A model generated the notes under the pieces. The model saw nothing but the letters and a program-made list of their open reading frames with translations, was not told the DNA's origin and did no database searches. A stretch of DNA of 64,000 bases from Rugalucina vietnamica (taxonomy: Eukaryota > Mollusca > Bivalvia > Lucinida > Lucinidae): assembly GCA_964017185.1 (NCBI GenBank), contig OZ024879.1:39396383-39460382 (forward strand), written 5' to 3'. The translations under genes and the position numbers were made by a program. Positions 21,818 through 32,732 of the stretch are shown piece after piece. Within the stretch, counting starts at the first letter, position 1, and each line of letters starts with the position of its first letter.

Positions 21818-22793
21818 CTGTTATTTTGGTATTTTTGTGAAAACCAATTGCACGTTTGTTTGCCTTGGAATATATTTTCCCTTGCAATATTATTTCAGAT
21901 CACGAGTGTCACGGACTAGCTTCAAATAATTACAAAGCCAGAGGATATTATGGTTTATTACGAATGATAAGTCATATATCGAATGACCAGGGGTACTTGC
22001 TTCCTGCGTTCAGATAATCAACAACTTGATGGATGGTTCAATTTACTGAAAATTTTAATTTTGATGGATTTTTTTAATGAAAATATTTACAGCGAAGTAA
22101 TTGAAGTTAGACGTATAAGAAGAAGAAAAGAAATAACAAAAAATTATATATGTAAAACAAACACTTCCATTGTTTGAGTCTCTGACTGTCCGAAAACTCT
22201 CCTAACCTCCCATTTGTTATTGTCCCATACTTCCGGTTTCTGAACTTCTATTTACGCAACTGCCGTGTTTTATCTCTCACAGCTCCGAGGACATTATGAC
22301 AGCTCCACGGACTTTGACGGTATGTAACAAAACAGTTCCTAAGGGCTAAACTGTGTATACTACAGCAGGTCCCAAATGTCCCGACAGGGCCTACAAAAAG
22401 TATCAGTGTCTTAACAACATAATAACTGATGACATCGCAATTTATCAGAATGAAATTTCCTGCAGATATGTACGTCACCACACAAAATTGCAAATAATCT
22501 CCCACAATGCCGTAGCCCAGGAACTGTACCAGTTTATTCGCCAGAATGCTTATATCACACGCAGAATTATAAAACTACAGTATCTACACTGAAACATTTA
22601 TTCGTATGACTGTAAGATACATTTAAACCACATATGCCGTTAACTAATCAATGTTTCTCCACAAAACGACATCACAAGCTTATCTTCCGACATGTACTGC
22701 CAATTCATGACCAACTCATGAAAGCCATTTCCAAAAAATGAAGCTTGTGAGGTTTCTTAAATGTCATCAATAATTTCGACAATAGTCTACAAT

Positions 22794-22850
22794 TGATGAC
22801 GTCACTAACGTCAAATCTAAGCGTTACGTCACTATGACGTAAAACTTAAA
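22794..22850. promoter_or_regulatory. Cluster of CRE-like TGACGTCA and TGACG words
   Basis: A perfect TGACGTCA is followed within 50 bases by AACGTCA, TTACGTCA and ATGACGTAA. The density is notable against the AT-rich background. No adjacent gene start is recognisable. Confidence 0.35.
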
Positions 22851-23415
22851 ATCTGAACATTTCATTTTTACAGCTTTGTTCAGAATCAAAACCACACTTC
22901 ATTCACGATGCAATTAAATTCTTAAAATATTGCAAATGAAATACAAATTGACAACCTTAAAACAAATTCAGCAGTCAAATTACACCGAAAACATTTCAGT
23001 GCAATGCGTATTTTCAAATGATACATTTATTTTACTCACCGACGTTGCTGATCTTTGTCTTCGATGACCAACACATTTACGTTTAAGCCTTTGTAACACA
23101 GTATCATATGTCGATGTGCAATGACCAAATGTGTCAATACATTTCAACGCCTCACCGCTTAAATACTGCCTTAATTAAAGAAGTTTGTATTCATTCCTTG
23201 CCGGGGCTTTGTCAATACAGGCCATGAAAGCTGCTTTCTATGAATCATATTTTGTTTTATCACAATTGATCATTGGGATGGACACCCTTTTCATTGGTTT
23301 TTAGTTTCTAGGTGATGTCAATTCATACCGCGATTCAGACAAATTATCAGAATCAACCAACAAGTGATCCTCTGAAATGTTCGAAGCTTCACTTCGAGAA
23401 CTCCTATTTTCGCCT

Positions 23416-23886
23416 AAATAAAATATAAAAGTTTGATCCTTTCGAAACAGTAAACGTTCAAAGGGAGGTAATTGGGCCAGATTGCACAATTTCGGGTACT
23501 GAACCCTCGTCAGTGACCCATTATAAACTAGAGACGATAGCCAGACAAATATACTGCGATTTCAAAAATTTTATACAAGTGTTGTCTAAATCAAAGACAC
23601 ATGCCTAAACGGGGTCTAAAATTGAAAAAAAAAAGTTTAGAAGATGGCTCTAAACGTAAAATAGTTTGCTACTCTGAACATTCTTACTGATCTCAAAGGA
23701 CCTTAAGAAATAATATAATCTGCACTATGGATGATGTACGGGGAGATTTTTTAGGGCCGCCACACGGCACAACGCCAGCTGCAGTAATCGTAAATAAAAT
23801 ATAAAAGTTTGATCCTTTCGAAGCAGTAAACGTTCAAAGGGAGGTAATTGGGCCAGATTGCGCAATTTCGGGTACTGAACCCTCGT
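23416..23886 (+). repeat. 376-bp-period repeat family, 1.25 units
   Basis: The unit starting AAATAAAATATAAAAG recurs exactly 376 bases later (23792) and then stops after about 95 bases. It shares body words with other copies, such as ATGGATGATGTACGGGGAGA and the GGGCCGCCACACGGCACAAC block. It has no coding capacity. Confidence 0.85.
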
Positions 23887-24381
23887 CAAATACTCTTGAA
23901 CTCGGTTAACAGTGTCAGCATACTCATTTCTAATGTTTCCATTTCCTGTGCAATTTGATGCAATCCCGCATTTTCACCTATCTGACAGTTCTTGAAAACC
24001 ATTCAGGGCAGTTTCCATTTCCGAATCCAATTTATCGTTTGTGTATTTAATGGAGGAAAGAACAGTTCAAGAATTAGATTCATCAAAGGTCGGATACAGG
24101 TGTTGCAACAAAACATTCTTGTGTATAGTTAATGTTTCATTTCTTCTTTAATTATTTATTTTTAACTTATCAATGTTTGGAAACTGTCTGTCCGACCCAA
24201 AAGGCCTGTCCGAATCAAGGTGCGATCAAAACGACCGCTTTCGTCCTTCTCTTATTGTTATCGATCTTACAGAACATATCTCTGCTATGAATGTTTCGAT
24301 GCTGATTAGAATGAATATGATATTACGTTTCCGTCAATTATAATGATAACCTTTGTTAATTTTCAGTTTGTGTCTTGTGAA

Positions 24382-24654
24382 TCAAGTTTTTCCACGGATT
24401 TCCAGGGTGATTGTAGCAATAATTGGCTGCTTGAGAAGATTGAAGACTTCTTCTACCTCTTGTGGTTCCGTCAGTGTCGAACCTGGTCTGAGATTCGTGT
24501 AGGTGGTTTTTAATGCTGCAGTAAACACTTTAGACTTTTTTGAATTCTCTGCCCCGACCAGTCGGATGCTAAGTGTGGCTGTCCGTCCGTCCCCATTTGC
24601 ATTGTGGAAAGTCCCAAAAACGAGTTTCTTCAAATAGCATGTGCTCTTTAATCA
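24382..24654 (-). CDS. Hypothetical small protein or exon
   Basis: An 89-codon minus-strand frame, possibly part of a larger gene. The peptide (for example FGTFHNANGDGRTATLSIRL) alternates hydrophobic and polar residues, suggesting beta structure, and ends in a TGA. I do not recognise it. No clear acceptor or polyadenylation signal frames it. Confidence 0.25.
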
Positions 24655-24969
24655 TGCTACATACTTCTTAACATTCCCAATCGAAATCCAAATGCACTGT
24701 ATCCCCAACCGATTTCTGGCATCTATCGGTTAATATGTCGGTATTTCGTCTTCAGTATCACTGGCATCATCCATGCTGTCACCAACAAGCTGGAAAACTA
24801 GAAAGAATTTTCAGAGGAAAACATATGTCCCCCCTCTCTGCTCCAACCCACTTTTAATTTTGTAAATATATACCAACAGACATTTTAAATTAAAACCAAT
24901 ATATACCGACAGACATTTTAAAATATCACATGTTTCAGCTTTCCATATTTATAAAGTTTGAAGTTTCAC

Positions 24970-25235
24970 GAAATTTACCCATCTACAATCCCAAACCTAT
25001 CCTTGCCGGTATTAACTAATATGCAAAGCTTGAAGAAAATCGGTAAAAAAACTACTGAAGTTAGAGAGCGGAAACGAAAAAAATGCAATTTTTAACCTCA
25101 ATCAAGGGCCATAACTCTAAGGTCATTTGACAAAATTTACCCATCTACAATCCCAAACCACTCCTTGCCGGTATCAACTCATATGCAAAGTTTGAAGAAA
25201 ATCGGTCAAAAACTACTCAAGTTAGAGATGCTGTC
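24970..25235. repeat. Tandem duplication, about 162-bp period
   Basis: The block TTTACCCATCTACAATCCCA through GAAGAAAATCGGT occurs twice, at about 24975 and 25137, with several differences. Confidence 0.75.
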
Positions 25236-25249
25236 CAAAAGACTTAATG

Positions 25250-25307
25250 GAATGGGAATTTCTTTCTGATTGCGTCATTTCCTGATCATTGCCTATTTGT
25301 ACTTTTT
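25250..25307 (+). mobile_element. Old PLE 3'-tail fragment
   Basis: About 58 bases resemble the last part of the PLE tail (CTGATTGCG..TTTCCTGATC..TGCCTA) in plus orientation, with several mismatches. Confidence 0.6.
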
Positions 25308-25822
25308 CAGTACAATGAGACTTCAACAACTGACTCTTTATTCACAGTTTCTCGATGAAAAATTGACATTTTTTGAAAACGTTCAACTTGGATTGAAGAT
25401 TTGTGAATGCTAGAAGATGATGTCATTTAAAGGCATCTTCTAAAAACCTTGAGCCAGTTGTATTGACAAAGACATCTCTCTTATTGAACGAGTTTTGCAT
25501 TAAATTTCTGACACAAGACACAAAACAACTCTTCGCCTTCAAGGAAAGTAAGCCACCAGTAACTGTTTAGTTGGCTACGATTGAATTTCTTTGGGAGATG
25601 CCGCATTTTCTGAATAAGGCTTATATCCGAACAAAATTTCTTCTGGCATAAATATTTATTATACCACCGGCATTTATGCTGACGGGTATATAGTTTTCGC
25701 TTTTCCGTCCGTATGTTCGTTAGTTAGTTAGTTCGTAATTCCGGAACGTTCGTAGAATTTACGTCAACGTTTTGGTTAAAGTTTCTCTAGTGGGGTATAT
25801 CTCATGAATAATGATCAGAAAT

Positions 25823-25895
25823 AGGTACAAGTAAGCAATGATCAGGAAATGGCACAATCAGAAAGACACACCCAATCCATAAACCATGCGTATTT
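25823..25895 (-). mobile_element. Old PLE 3'-tail fragment, opposite orientation
   Basis: AGGTACAAGTAAGCAATGAT and the following bases match the PLE 3' end in minus orientation. With the fragment at 25250-25307 it forms an inverted pair about 500 bases apart. Confidence 0.65.
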
Positions 25896-26498
25896 GGACC
25901 ATAAATACCATGTAGGGTTGTTTTGTTTCAACGAGTTTGGCCCCCAGGGCCCATGCCCAGAGGTGGGGCTAGAGTTACAAAAAATAGGTCACTTTGAAAA
26001 TGTGCTATTTGCATAGTTTTTTCTTCTTATCTTGACAAATACGAGTGGAATGTATTCCTATGTGGTTCATAGATACCCTTTAGGGTTGAATTTTATTCCA
26101 TGGCACCAAACTCCAAGGGAGGGGCTAGAGGTCAAAATCTAGGACACATTTATATAACATGATAGTTACCAACATAAATATTCTGTAGGTCTATTGGAGA
26201 ACTCAGCAATCTGATGTACTATTTTCTGAGCAAATCAGGAAAACATGTCCGTGCAATAAATAGCCCCTTAAACCCAAAATTTATATAGTAAAACTATGGT
26301 ATGCAGGGATGTACGTTTTTCTTATTTTTATCCAAAACATACATTGTGGGTTCTAACGCAGAACCGCCTCGGCGAGGAGGTTCTCGAGGCGGTTCTAACG
26401 TGTACGCACGATCTATGTCTAGAGCAAAAATAAGAAAAATATCCCATATTTCTAATGGAATTTTCAATTTTTACAGCTTAAAAAGGCTAGAATGCATT

Positions 26499-28063
26499 TT
26501 AGCGGGCGGCGCCCCGCCATCTTGCTTTTACTCGCCGCGCATGCCCGATCGGTTGCTACGCTGAATGTAAACAATGGCCGCCATTTTGTTTTTTGCGACG
26601 AAGCGATGCGAAACAAATTGGGAATTCAGCGAAATAGCGCCCCCATCTCACGACATTATCTACAATTAAGACAAAACTCTAACCTTATTATACGTCAAAA
26701 TCATTAAAGCTGTCGTTTAGAGAACTGATTGGGACTAATGGGGTCTGAATTGGCCTGAGAACTTCCCTTCTTTTGACAGGATAAACCCGTTTTATAAGTC
26801 CAAGGAATTCCAGAAATTTGTCCTCGCTGCTGTTAAAGTATTTTTTCTCATACAGTATTCACTGAAGAAGGATTCGTACGAGGCCTTTTGGGTTCCAGAT
26901 CGTGGTAGGCTGTTTTTTAAGGCATGCCATGTGCTTTCAATGGTGTTGGTGCATGCTCCACTGTATTTGTTAACGAATTCTACACTATGGTTTACTGTCT
27001 GGTGTGTATATCCTTCTTTAGAGAGACTTGAGTAAGCCTTCCAGCAGTCACTTATGATAGTAGTGTCAGGCAGAACAAACTCTTTAATTATTGGTATGAG
27101 AGTTTCTGCACTCCTGTCCTCAACAATCCTGAAAAAACTCCGACTTTCTGTTTCTATTTCCCCAAACACCCAAACTCCTTCGCCCCTTTTCCCTCTGTTG
27201 TACTTTCTTTTACCAAACTTGGACTCATCTGTCTCCACTGTCTTACCCAGACCTCCTGTCTTCTCGCAGTCATTCTCTAAGATCTCCGAACACACTTCCC
27301 TTGCAAAATTGAACCAATCTGTCGTTGTATGATCACTCCCCAGTTTTAATTCATGTTGTACAAGTTCAGCAGGATATCTATAAACCCAGTAATATGTCAG
27401 CTTAATTATCTGTGACAGAGAGCGGTGAGATTTTGCAAACCAAGAGTCTTGTCTTATTGAATCTTCTTACCACACTTTTTGTTAGAGCATCTTCAGCTTA
27501 ATCCATCCTGACTAAAACTCTTATCTTGTCTTAAATACACTGATCCTTTGAAGCATTTATTGCAAATACCACTATAATCCCCTAATAATTCATTATCATT
27601 CAGAAATTTTCTCAAAATTTCGTGTTTTTTTTTTAAATTTCATACACATTCTCAAAATTCATTGTTTTACTACGATCTACTACTTTGTTTACATTTCGCC
27701 AGCGTTCTAATTTTAAATAACCAATGAAAGCGCACGCTGTTAAGTACAGAGGTCACTTTGTAAACTCAGTCAATCAAAATTCTCGAAACAAAATGGCGAT
27801 CGAAGCATGCGTAGCAACGTCACTACTCGGGAATATTCATTAATTACTTCTTAATGGGTGGTTGTTTTTATTTCAAATTCTAGATTAAGTTAATATTTTT
27901 ATTAATGTTAATAAAAATATTCATGTAATTGTTCACGCTGTATTCATTTTTGAGGTTATTTTTGCGTTTTTAACGCGTTTTGCGGCTGCCGCGCGCTCTT
28001 CTTATATAGAGAGAGAATTCCATGAATTCACGTGCTCTTTACCGTATATTTAGCGCCCGCTAA
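26499..28063 (-). mobile_element. Merlin-type DNA transposon with 8-bp target duplication
   Basis: The element is 1,565 bp. Its termini are TTAGCGGGCG at the left and the exact complement CGCCCGCTAA at the right. It is flanked by the 8-bp direct repeat AATGCATT (26491-26498 and 28064-28071), which is itself palindromic. Eight-to-nine-bp duplications are known for Merlin elements. Further in, GTTGCTACGC and CCATTTTGTTT words recur inverted near both ends (26540-26595 and 27787-27830). It encodes the transposase at 26792-27625. Confidence 0.88.
26792..27625 (-). pseudogene. Merlin (IS1016/ISXO2-like) DDE transposase
   Basis: The C-terminal 167 codons are open and hold the DDE core: Asp in VETDESKFGKRKYNRGKRG, Asp in IISDCWKAY and Glu in NTIESTWHALK. 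The HQTVNHSVEFVN and GACTNTIE stretches are typical of the family. The frame is open back to 27466. Beyond that, after a one-base shift, an N-terminal zinc-binding segment (GICNKCFKGSVYL, RCSNKKCGKK) continues to about 27625, with a TGA at 27493-27495 in place of an expected Trp. The enzyme would cut and paste the element, but this copy is broken by the stop and the shift. Confidence 0.87.
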
Positions 28064-28281
28064 AATGCATTAATTCCCTTAAAAATAACCTGATATTGCA
28101 TGGGCAAGTTTTCGTAATGAGATACAGAAATTCGGCGTTCGTTCCCCTATTCTTTTCTATTAATTAAATATCAACACATTCACCCAGGGCAATGTGGAAG
28201 TGTTCATCATCATCCATGTAAAGGGTTGGAATCCACGTTTTAATTTCGAATGAGCAAGACAAAAATAGGATATTTGGTAGG

Positions 28282-28512
28282 AAAAGGTACAAGTAGGCGC
28301 AAAGATCTGGAAAAGGCGCAATCAGAGAAAGATTCCCACTCCAAAAACCGAGGTGGGAAAAAAACCAAAGTAACAATCAGGTACTTATAGCATAAAAAAC
28401 ATTTCGTAAGCCGAATGAGCAGCTATTTTCCCAATAGGGCGCCAACAGCATAAAATAATTTAAACACCAAGACATGAAACAAAAAGAACCACCACAGAAG
28501 TATCGACTTGGA
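28282..28512 (-). mobile_element. PLE 3' tail copy, truncated and internally deleted
   Basis: It starts at the family's 3' end (AAAAGGTACAAGTAGGC) and runs to TATCGACTTGG. A block of the tail between CCCAATAGG and GCGCCAACAG is missing relative to the full copy. Confidence 0.85.
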
Positions 28513-28942
28513 GTTCATTTACTGGGGTCATTACCAAAATGTGTATTACTGTTTGATTTTTGTGTAACTGCGACTAAGAGTTGGCCACAGAAGAGGGTGG
28601 GGAAATACGAAATGACCAGGTGCCGTCAAAACTACACCGCTATCCAGTATTCAGATGGTCGGACAGTTGTTTAGAAGCTTTGTCCCGAGGCACAAGTATC
28701 CCATCTATTTCTCCTAGCCAAAATATTGATTTTGAAATAAAGCAACATGTAAGATAAATGCACTGTCACTTAAAGTGCAGGATAGCATTAATGAACGATT
28801 ATGGAAAATAAATAGTTTCCACCAAAGAAAATTGTACATGTACATAATAATGTCCACTTTTTATGCCAGTGTTGTCTTTTTTCGGGGTAATTGTGAACCC
28901 AATCTTTTGTGGTAGATTTTTTATGATGTCATTTTCTACCTC

Positions 28943-28948
28943 TTTATT
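28943..28948 (-). terminator. Candidate polyadenylation signal of the OB-fold gene
   Basis: AATAAA on the minus strand, 18 bases after the stop codon of the exon at 28966-29256. Confidence 0.5.
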
Positions 28949-28965
28949 GTTAAGAGATAAAGGCT

Positions 28966-29256
28966 TTATCTTTCATGATTTCTCCCAACTTGAGATTTGA
29001 AAATGGTCAGAGTTTTGATGTCACTATCTTCTCCTACTTGCACAGCGACGTCACATACTACAGCAAGCTTTTGTTCGTCTTCATACTTTGTTGCACATTT
29101 TGGGCATGAGTTTTTGTCATTTAGTTTGACACTGTAGCAGGCCTGTCGATTGCAGCACTTATAGACGTTCATTCTGCTGATTCCGATTACTTCTCCCTCT
29201 TCTTCGTGTCTAGAAGCTATGCCTTTGACTCTGGGAATTGCATCTGGTGGCAGCAT
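28966..29256 (-). CDS. Last exon of an OB-fold/zinc-ribbon-like protein
   Basis: The exon opens at a strong acceptor (TTATTTCAG before 29256) and ends in TAA. It reads about 96 codons: MLPPDAIPRVKG, then a four-Cys cluster (YKCCNRQAC ... SCPKC) and a hydrophobic beta-type stretch (LAVVCDVAVQV). The C...C-X(n)-CPXC arrangement inside a beta-rich segment resembles the zinc-bearing C-terminal OB fold of replication protein A-like proteins. It joins in phase 0 with the exon at 32268-32454 across a 3-kb intron. A single-strand nucleic-acid-binding role is inferred, not shown. Confidence 0.55.
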   Translation of the reverse strand: MLPPDAIPRVKGIASRHEEEGEVIGISRMNVYKCCNRQACYSVKLNDKNSCPKCATKYEDEQKLAVVCDVAVQVGEDSDIKTLTIFKSQVGRNHER

Positions 29257-29342
29257 CTGAAATAAGAATTTCCCAAAGAATATATTGCTTTGTTTATACC
29301 AATTAATTGAACAAAAATTATTTACTCTGAAAAGTTTGATGC

Positions 29343-29780
29343 AATTTGAACTTAGACATTTTTCGGGCATTTTGACAATGAAAGTGAATGGACAATGGGT
29401 ACCTTGTGTGCGCAATTTCTCCTACAGTTTCATGCCAATTCATTTAAAACTTTACATGTGTTATGAGCATGGTCTGAAGATATGCATGTGGTTTGGATAT
29501 AATCTTTGGATTATTTTTTGGAAAATTTGAACTTAGTCATTTTTTCGGGCGTTTCAGTGAATGGATAGAGGGTACCTTGTATGCGGGCATTTTAGTGAAT
29601 GGATAGAGGGTACCTTGTGTGCGTAACTCCTCCTACAATTTAATACCGATACTTTTGAAACTTTGCAGACATTGTGACCATGCTTTGAAGATATGCATGT
29701 GGTTGGGATATACTCCTCAGATTAATTTTTGTGACTTTTTTACAATTTGAACTTAGTCATTTTTTGGACATTTTTACATC
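29343..29780. repeat. Diverged tandem repeats of about 180-220 bp in an intron
   Basis: The phrase AATTTGAACTTAG..CATTTTTTCGGG recurs at about 29343, 29524 and 29743. AGATATGCATGTGGTTTGGA recurs at about 29478 and 29690, and GGATAGAGGGTACCTTGT occurs twice at about 29563 and 29602. Confidence 0.7.
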
Positions 29781-30521
29781 TTGAAAGTAACTTACCAGTT
29801 GGGGGCATAGTGTTTCATAAACACATTTTCTAGTTATGATTCCTATCAGTTTCAGACAGCTTTGCAAACCAGATATTAAAGAAAACAATTTTACAAGTAT
29901 GTTTTTTTTTTTTAAATTTTACCTACTACTATAGATGTTTTCTACAAGTGGTTGGAATCAGAAGTCAAGAATACAATAGCTCTTTACTATCAATGTCATA
30001 TATTTTTATGATACCTACTTAATATTGGTTTTCAACAGTTGCATTTCTGGAACCAAACTTGTAAATGAGAGTTAAAAATGGCTTATTGTACACCATAGAT
30101 ATGTGTTATACATACCTCCACTTTGGAAGCTGTTTCCCATGTGTTTTTGGTTGAGGAAAACGCTTGGTTCCTATAGAAAAACTTTAGGGTATTTACCAAA
30201 TCAGTCTCTCGTTATCTACCACTTATTGTCGCTCGATTTATTTTGAGCCGATTGCTATATATATAATAGGTGGGTTTAAAAACAAATTGTCTACAGTTCC
30301 CACATCCAAAAACAAAATGCAAAAATTTCAAAGCAATTTTCAACAACTTCTGTTTCTACAATCTCTACCCCATGTTTGTCAACTGTCACTAATACATACT
30401 ATTGCACATTCATTAACATATAAACATAAATATACTATATACTGTCAATATCCTACGTCTGATCTACCACGTGTAACTCGTATAACAAATTCGTTATTTT
30501 CTCCGATTTTCTATCCGTTCT

Positions 30522-31342
30522 TCAGGCCCTAAACCATACAATTTCCAAGAACCAACAAATACAAAATATATTGCTGAAACATCGTACCATTTCTGAATTT
30601 AAAACTATTGTGTATTGCTGGGTTCCCAGTCATGTAGTAATATATGGTAACGAGCAAGTCGACACGAAAGCAAAAAAATCACTGAGCCTAGAACAAACAG
30701 ATTTTGAAGTTCCTTTTGTAAATTTTAAACCTTTTATCAACGAGTATGTCTTTAACGAATGGCAATCAATTTGGAGCAGAGCAGATGACAATAAATTAAA
30801 AGAAATTGAACCTCATGTAAAACGACCAAGATTAATTCATAAACTTTCGAGACGGGAAGAAATTATTCTTTCTCGTCTTCGAATTGGTCATACGCGATTG
30901 ACACATTCATATTTACTTAAATGAGAAGATAAACCTCAATGTATTGGATGTGCCACACAATTAACTGTCGAGCACTTTCTGCTTGAATGCATTGATTTTA
31001 TAGATGTACGTCGTTCCTGCTTTCAAAGTAACAATTTGAAAGATTTGTTCAAAGATGTATCTGTTGAACGCATTTTGTCATTTTTAAAACGAACTAACCT
31101 TTTTAACAAAATATAAATTTTTAACACAAATCATATTTATATCTTCCTCCATTTATATCATTTCAACTTAATCACAATATCTTTATGCTAGCGGAATAAT
31201 TATTTATAACTTTGATAATCAAACTCTTACCATATCTTCTGCTTTTTCTCTGAACTAAATCATGCATTTTACTATTGTTAGACGCTAATGACCCATTAGG
31301 GTTGACGCGTCGTTAAACATCAATCTATCAATCAATCAATGA
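30522..31342 (+). mobile_element. 3' end of an RNase H-bearing non-LTR retroposon, with (AATC)n tail
   Basis: The translated part shows the end of an RNase H domain (VYCWVPSHVVIYGNEQVDTKAK) and the conserved C-terminus that follows in these elements. A 3' UTR comes next, with TTAGACGCTAATGACCCAT and GTCGTTAAAC, then a short (AATC)n tail at about 31320-31342. The same 3' end is seen at 38690, 53370, 53906 and 63480, so this is one family. The 5' part is missing. Confidence 0.85.
30571..31116 (+). pseudogene. Non-LTR retroposon RNase H end and Cys/His C-terminal domain
   Basis: From the RNase H tail the frame continues through RLIHKLSRREEIILSRLRIG to a TGA at 30922-30924. It then goes on in the same register to a Cys-His motif (CIGCATQLTVEHFLLEC) and a stop near 31116. 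In the relative at 38190-38510 the codon at the stop position encodes Arg, so a single CGA to TGA change explains the break. Confidence 0.85.
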
Positions 31343-31840
31343 TCTACCACGGTTACTGCGCGAAGGGTCGCTGCAGCTGCTGCTACGTGGCGGTCGCCTT
31401 GTGCCGCATTTACCACTTGAACCATCCATACTACGCGAAGGGCCGCTGCGGCTGCTGTCGTAACGGTTGTGTTTGATTTCCAGCTTGTACCAGGTGAAGT
31501 GCTGTCGGAGTCCGTATAGCATTTCCCAAAAGTCTCGTCTGACGGGCAGAATGATTATGAACCCTGAAATTAGTCTGATTGCTGAACACAGGTAGAGACA
31601 TAACGTCATTTGGAGTACTCACATTCCATATTATTTTAGGATAATGACCAATATTTTGACAATGGCCAAAATGATCATGTGATAATGAAATGGTTGAACA
31701 TTGCTAATGCAAACGTTAATATTTTGATCGTCGATGAACATAATATATAGGTAGGTAAATTTGGGAACAAAATCTATAGATAGCTTCATGCTACTTCAAC
31801 ATTTTATCATATATAAATCTTAGGGCTTCTCTGTAGGGTA
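31343..31840. other. Intronic stretch with a Ser/Arg-rich minus-strand frame
   Basis: On the minus strand an acceptor-like TAATTTCAG near 31566 precedes a frame encoding a basic Ser/Arg-rich stretch (DSSRSGPSRSMDG). The DNA repeats the word CTACGCGAAGGGYCGCTGC twice. It could be an alternative exon of the OB-fold gene, but nothing confirms it. Confidence 0.25.
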
Positions 31841-32160
31841 AAAAGGTACAAGTAGGCAAAGATCAGGAAAAAAGATTCCCACTCCAAAAACCGAGGTGGG
31901 AAACATATCGTAAGCCGCATGAGCAGCTATTTTCCCAATAGGTGGCCACTCAGTTACCTTAACTTAAAATATGAAAACATACATAAGGCGCCAACAGCAC
32001 AATTTTTTTTAAACACCCAGACATGAAACAAAAATAACCACCACAGAAGTATCGATTTGGAACGATCAGTAACACAAAGTTACTGGCGGGCTTCAACCGG
32101 TTTTACAGGTACCTAACCTCACCCTCAGCTTCTGCAGTGGTTCATAACATTTAGTTAGTT
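31841..32160 (-). mobile_element. PLE 3' tail copy, 5'-truncated
   Basis: It runs from the 3' terminus AAAAGGTACAAGTAGGCAAA to TTAGTTAGTT, matching the PLE tail with a short gap after AGATCAGGAAA. No coding sequence is retained. Confidence 0.88.
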
Positions 32161-32267
32161 AATGTACCAGGGAATGGAAGACATCACGAAAATATGTCCG
32201 TGTAATGCATTTCAGTAAATGCTGCATTTTTGGAAAAACTGAAAAAGATGGGTATTATGGGATTTAC

Positions 32268-32454
32268 CTGTTCATCATATCTGACTCCCTTGAGAGTTTC
32301 TGATGGATGGAACCTAGCTTGGTTGCATCGCACGTCTTTATCAATCAGTTGAAAAGATTCTAATTCTGGGGCTTGTTCTCTGAGGATGTCGAATTCGCAG
32401 TGGTTACAGCGGTCTATCTTGATAATTCTCCCTCCGATCAGAACCACTTTTAAC
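32268..32454 (-). CDS. Internal exon of the OB-fold/zinc-ribbon-like gene
   Basis: The 187-base exon lies between the acceptor GGTACAG (before 32454) and the donor CAG|GTAAAT (after 32268). It encodes a segment with VVLIGGRIIKIDRCNHCEFD and QARFHPSETLKGVRYDEQ and ends at a codon boundary that joins in phase to the exon at 29256. CNHC adds a possible metal-binding pair. Upstream exons were not found within the window. MITE family B (32461-32712) sits within ten bases upstream of the acceptor. Confidence 0.5.
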
Positions 32455-32460
32455 CTGTAC

Positions 32461-32712
32461 CATTACGAAAACATGCCCATGCAATAAACAGAGAATTTTT
32501 GAGCTTTAAAAATTGAAAATTTTAAGCTGAAAAATGTTGATATTTCCTTAGTTTTGCTCAAAACGTAGATTGGCGGACGCGGTTCTCACGAGTACCCACA
32601 ATCTATGTTTTGGAGCAAAAATAAGAAAAATAGGTATACCCCTGCATACCCCAGTTTTGCTATATAAAAGTGGGGTTCAGGGGGGTATAAATTACCCGGA
32701 CATGTTTTCGTG
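32461..32712. mobile_element. MITE family B copy
   Basis: The ends are ATTACGAAAACATGCCCATG and CCGGACATGTTTTCGT. The middle is a hairpin around CAAAACGTAGATTG / CAATCTATGTTTTG. The 3' half has GCTATATAAAAGTGGGGTTC, a word shared by all family members. Confidence 0.8.
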
Positions 32713-32732
32713 ATGTCTTCCATTCCCTGGTA

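Larger units (their letters stand above)
26234..28120. mobile_element. MITE family B copy split by a Merlin transposon
   Basis: The outer ends are GGAAAACATGTCCGTGCAAT at the left and the complementary-type TTGCATGGGCAAGTTTTCGT at the right. The inner body words (AAACATACATTGTGGGTTCT, AAAAATAAGAAAAATA) match copies at 32461-32712, 38890-39110 and 45523-45781. Intact relatives are about 250 bp; this one is 1.9 kb because of the Merlin at 26499-28063. Confidence 0.8.
32163..32732. repeat. Long inverted repeat enclosing an exon
   Basis: About 37 bases at 32163-32200 (from GTACCAGGGAATGGAAGAC) are the reverse complement of 32694-32731. The arms include both the end of MITE family B and about 20 bases of its flank. 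The OB-fold exon at 32268-32454 lies between the arms. Confidence 0.85.
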
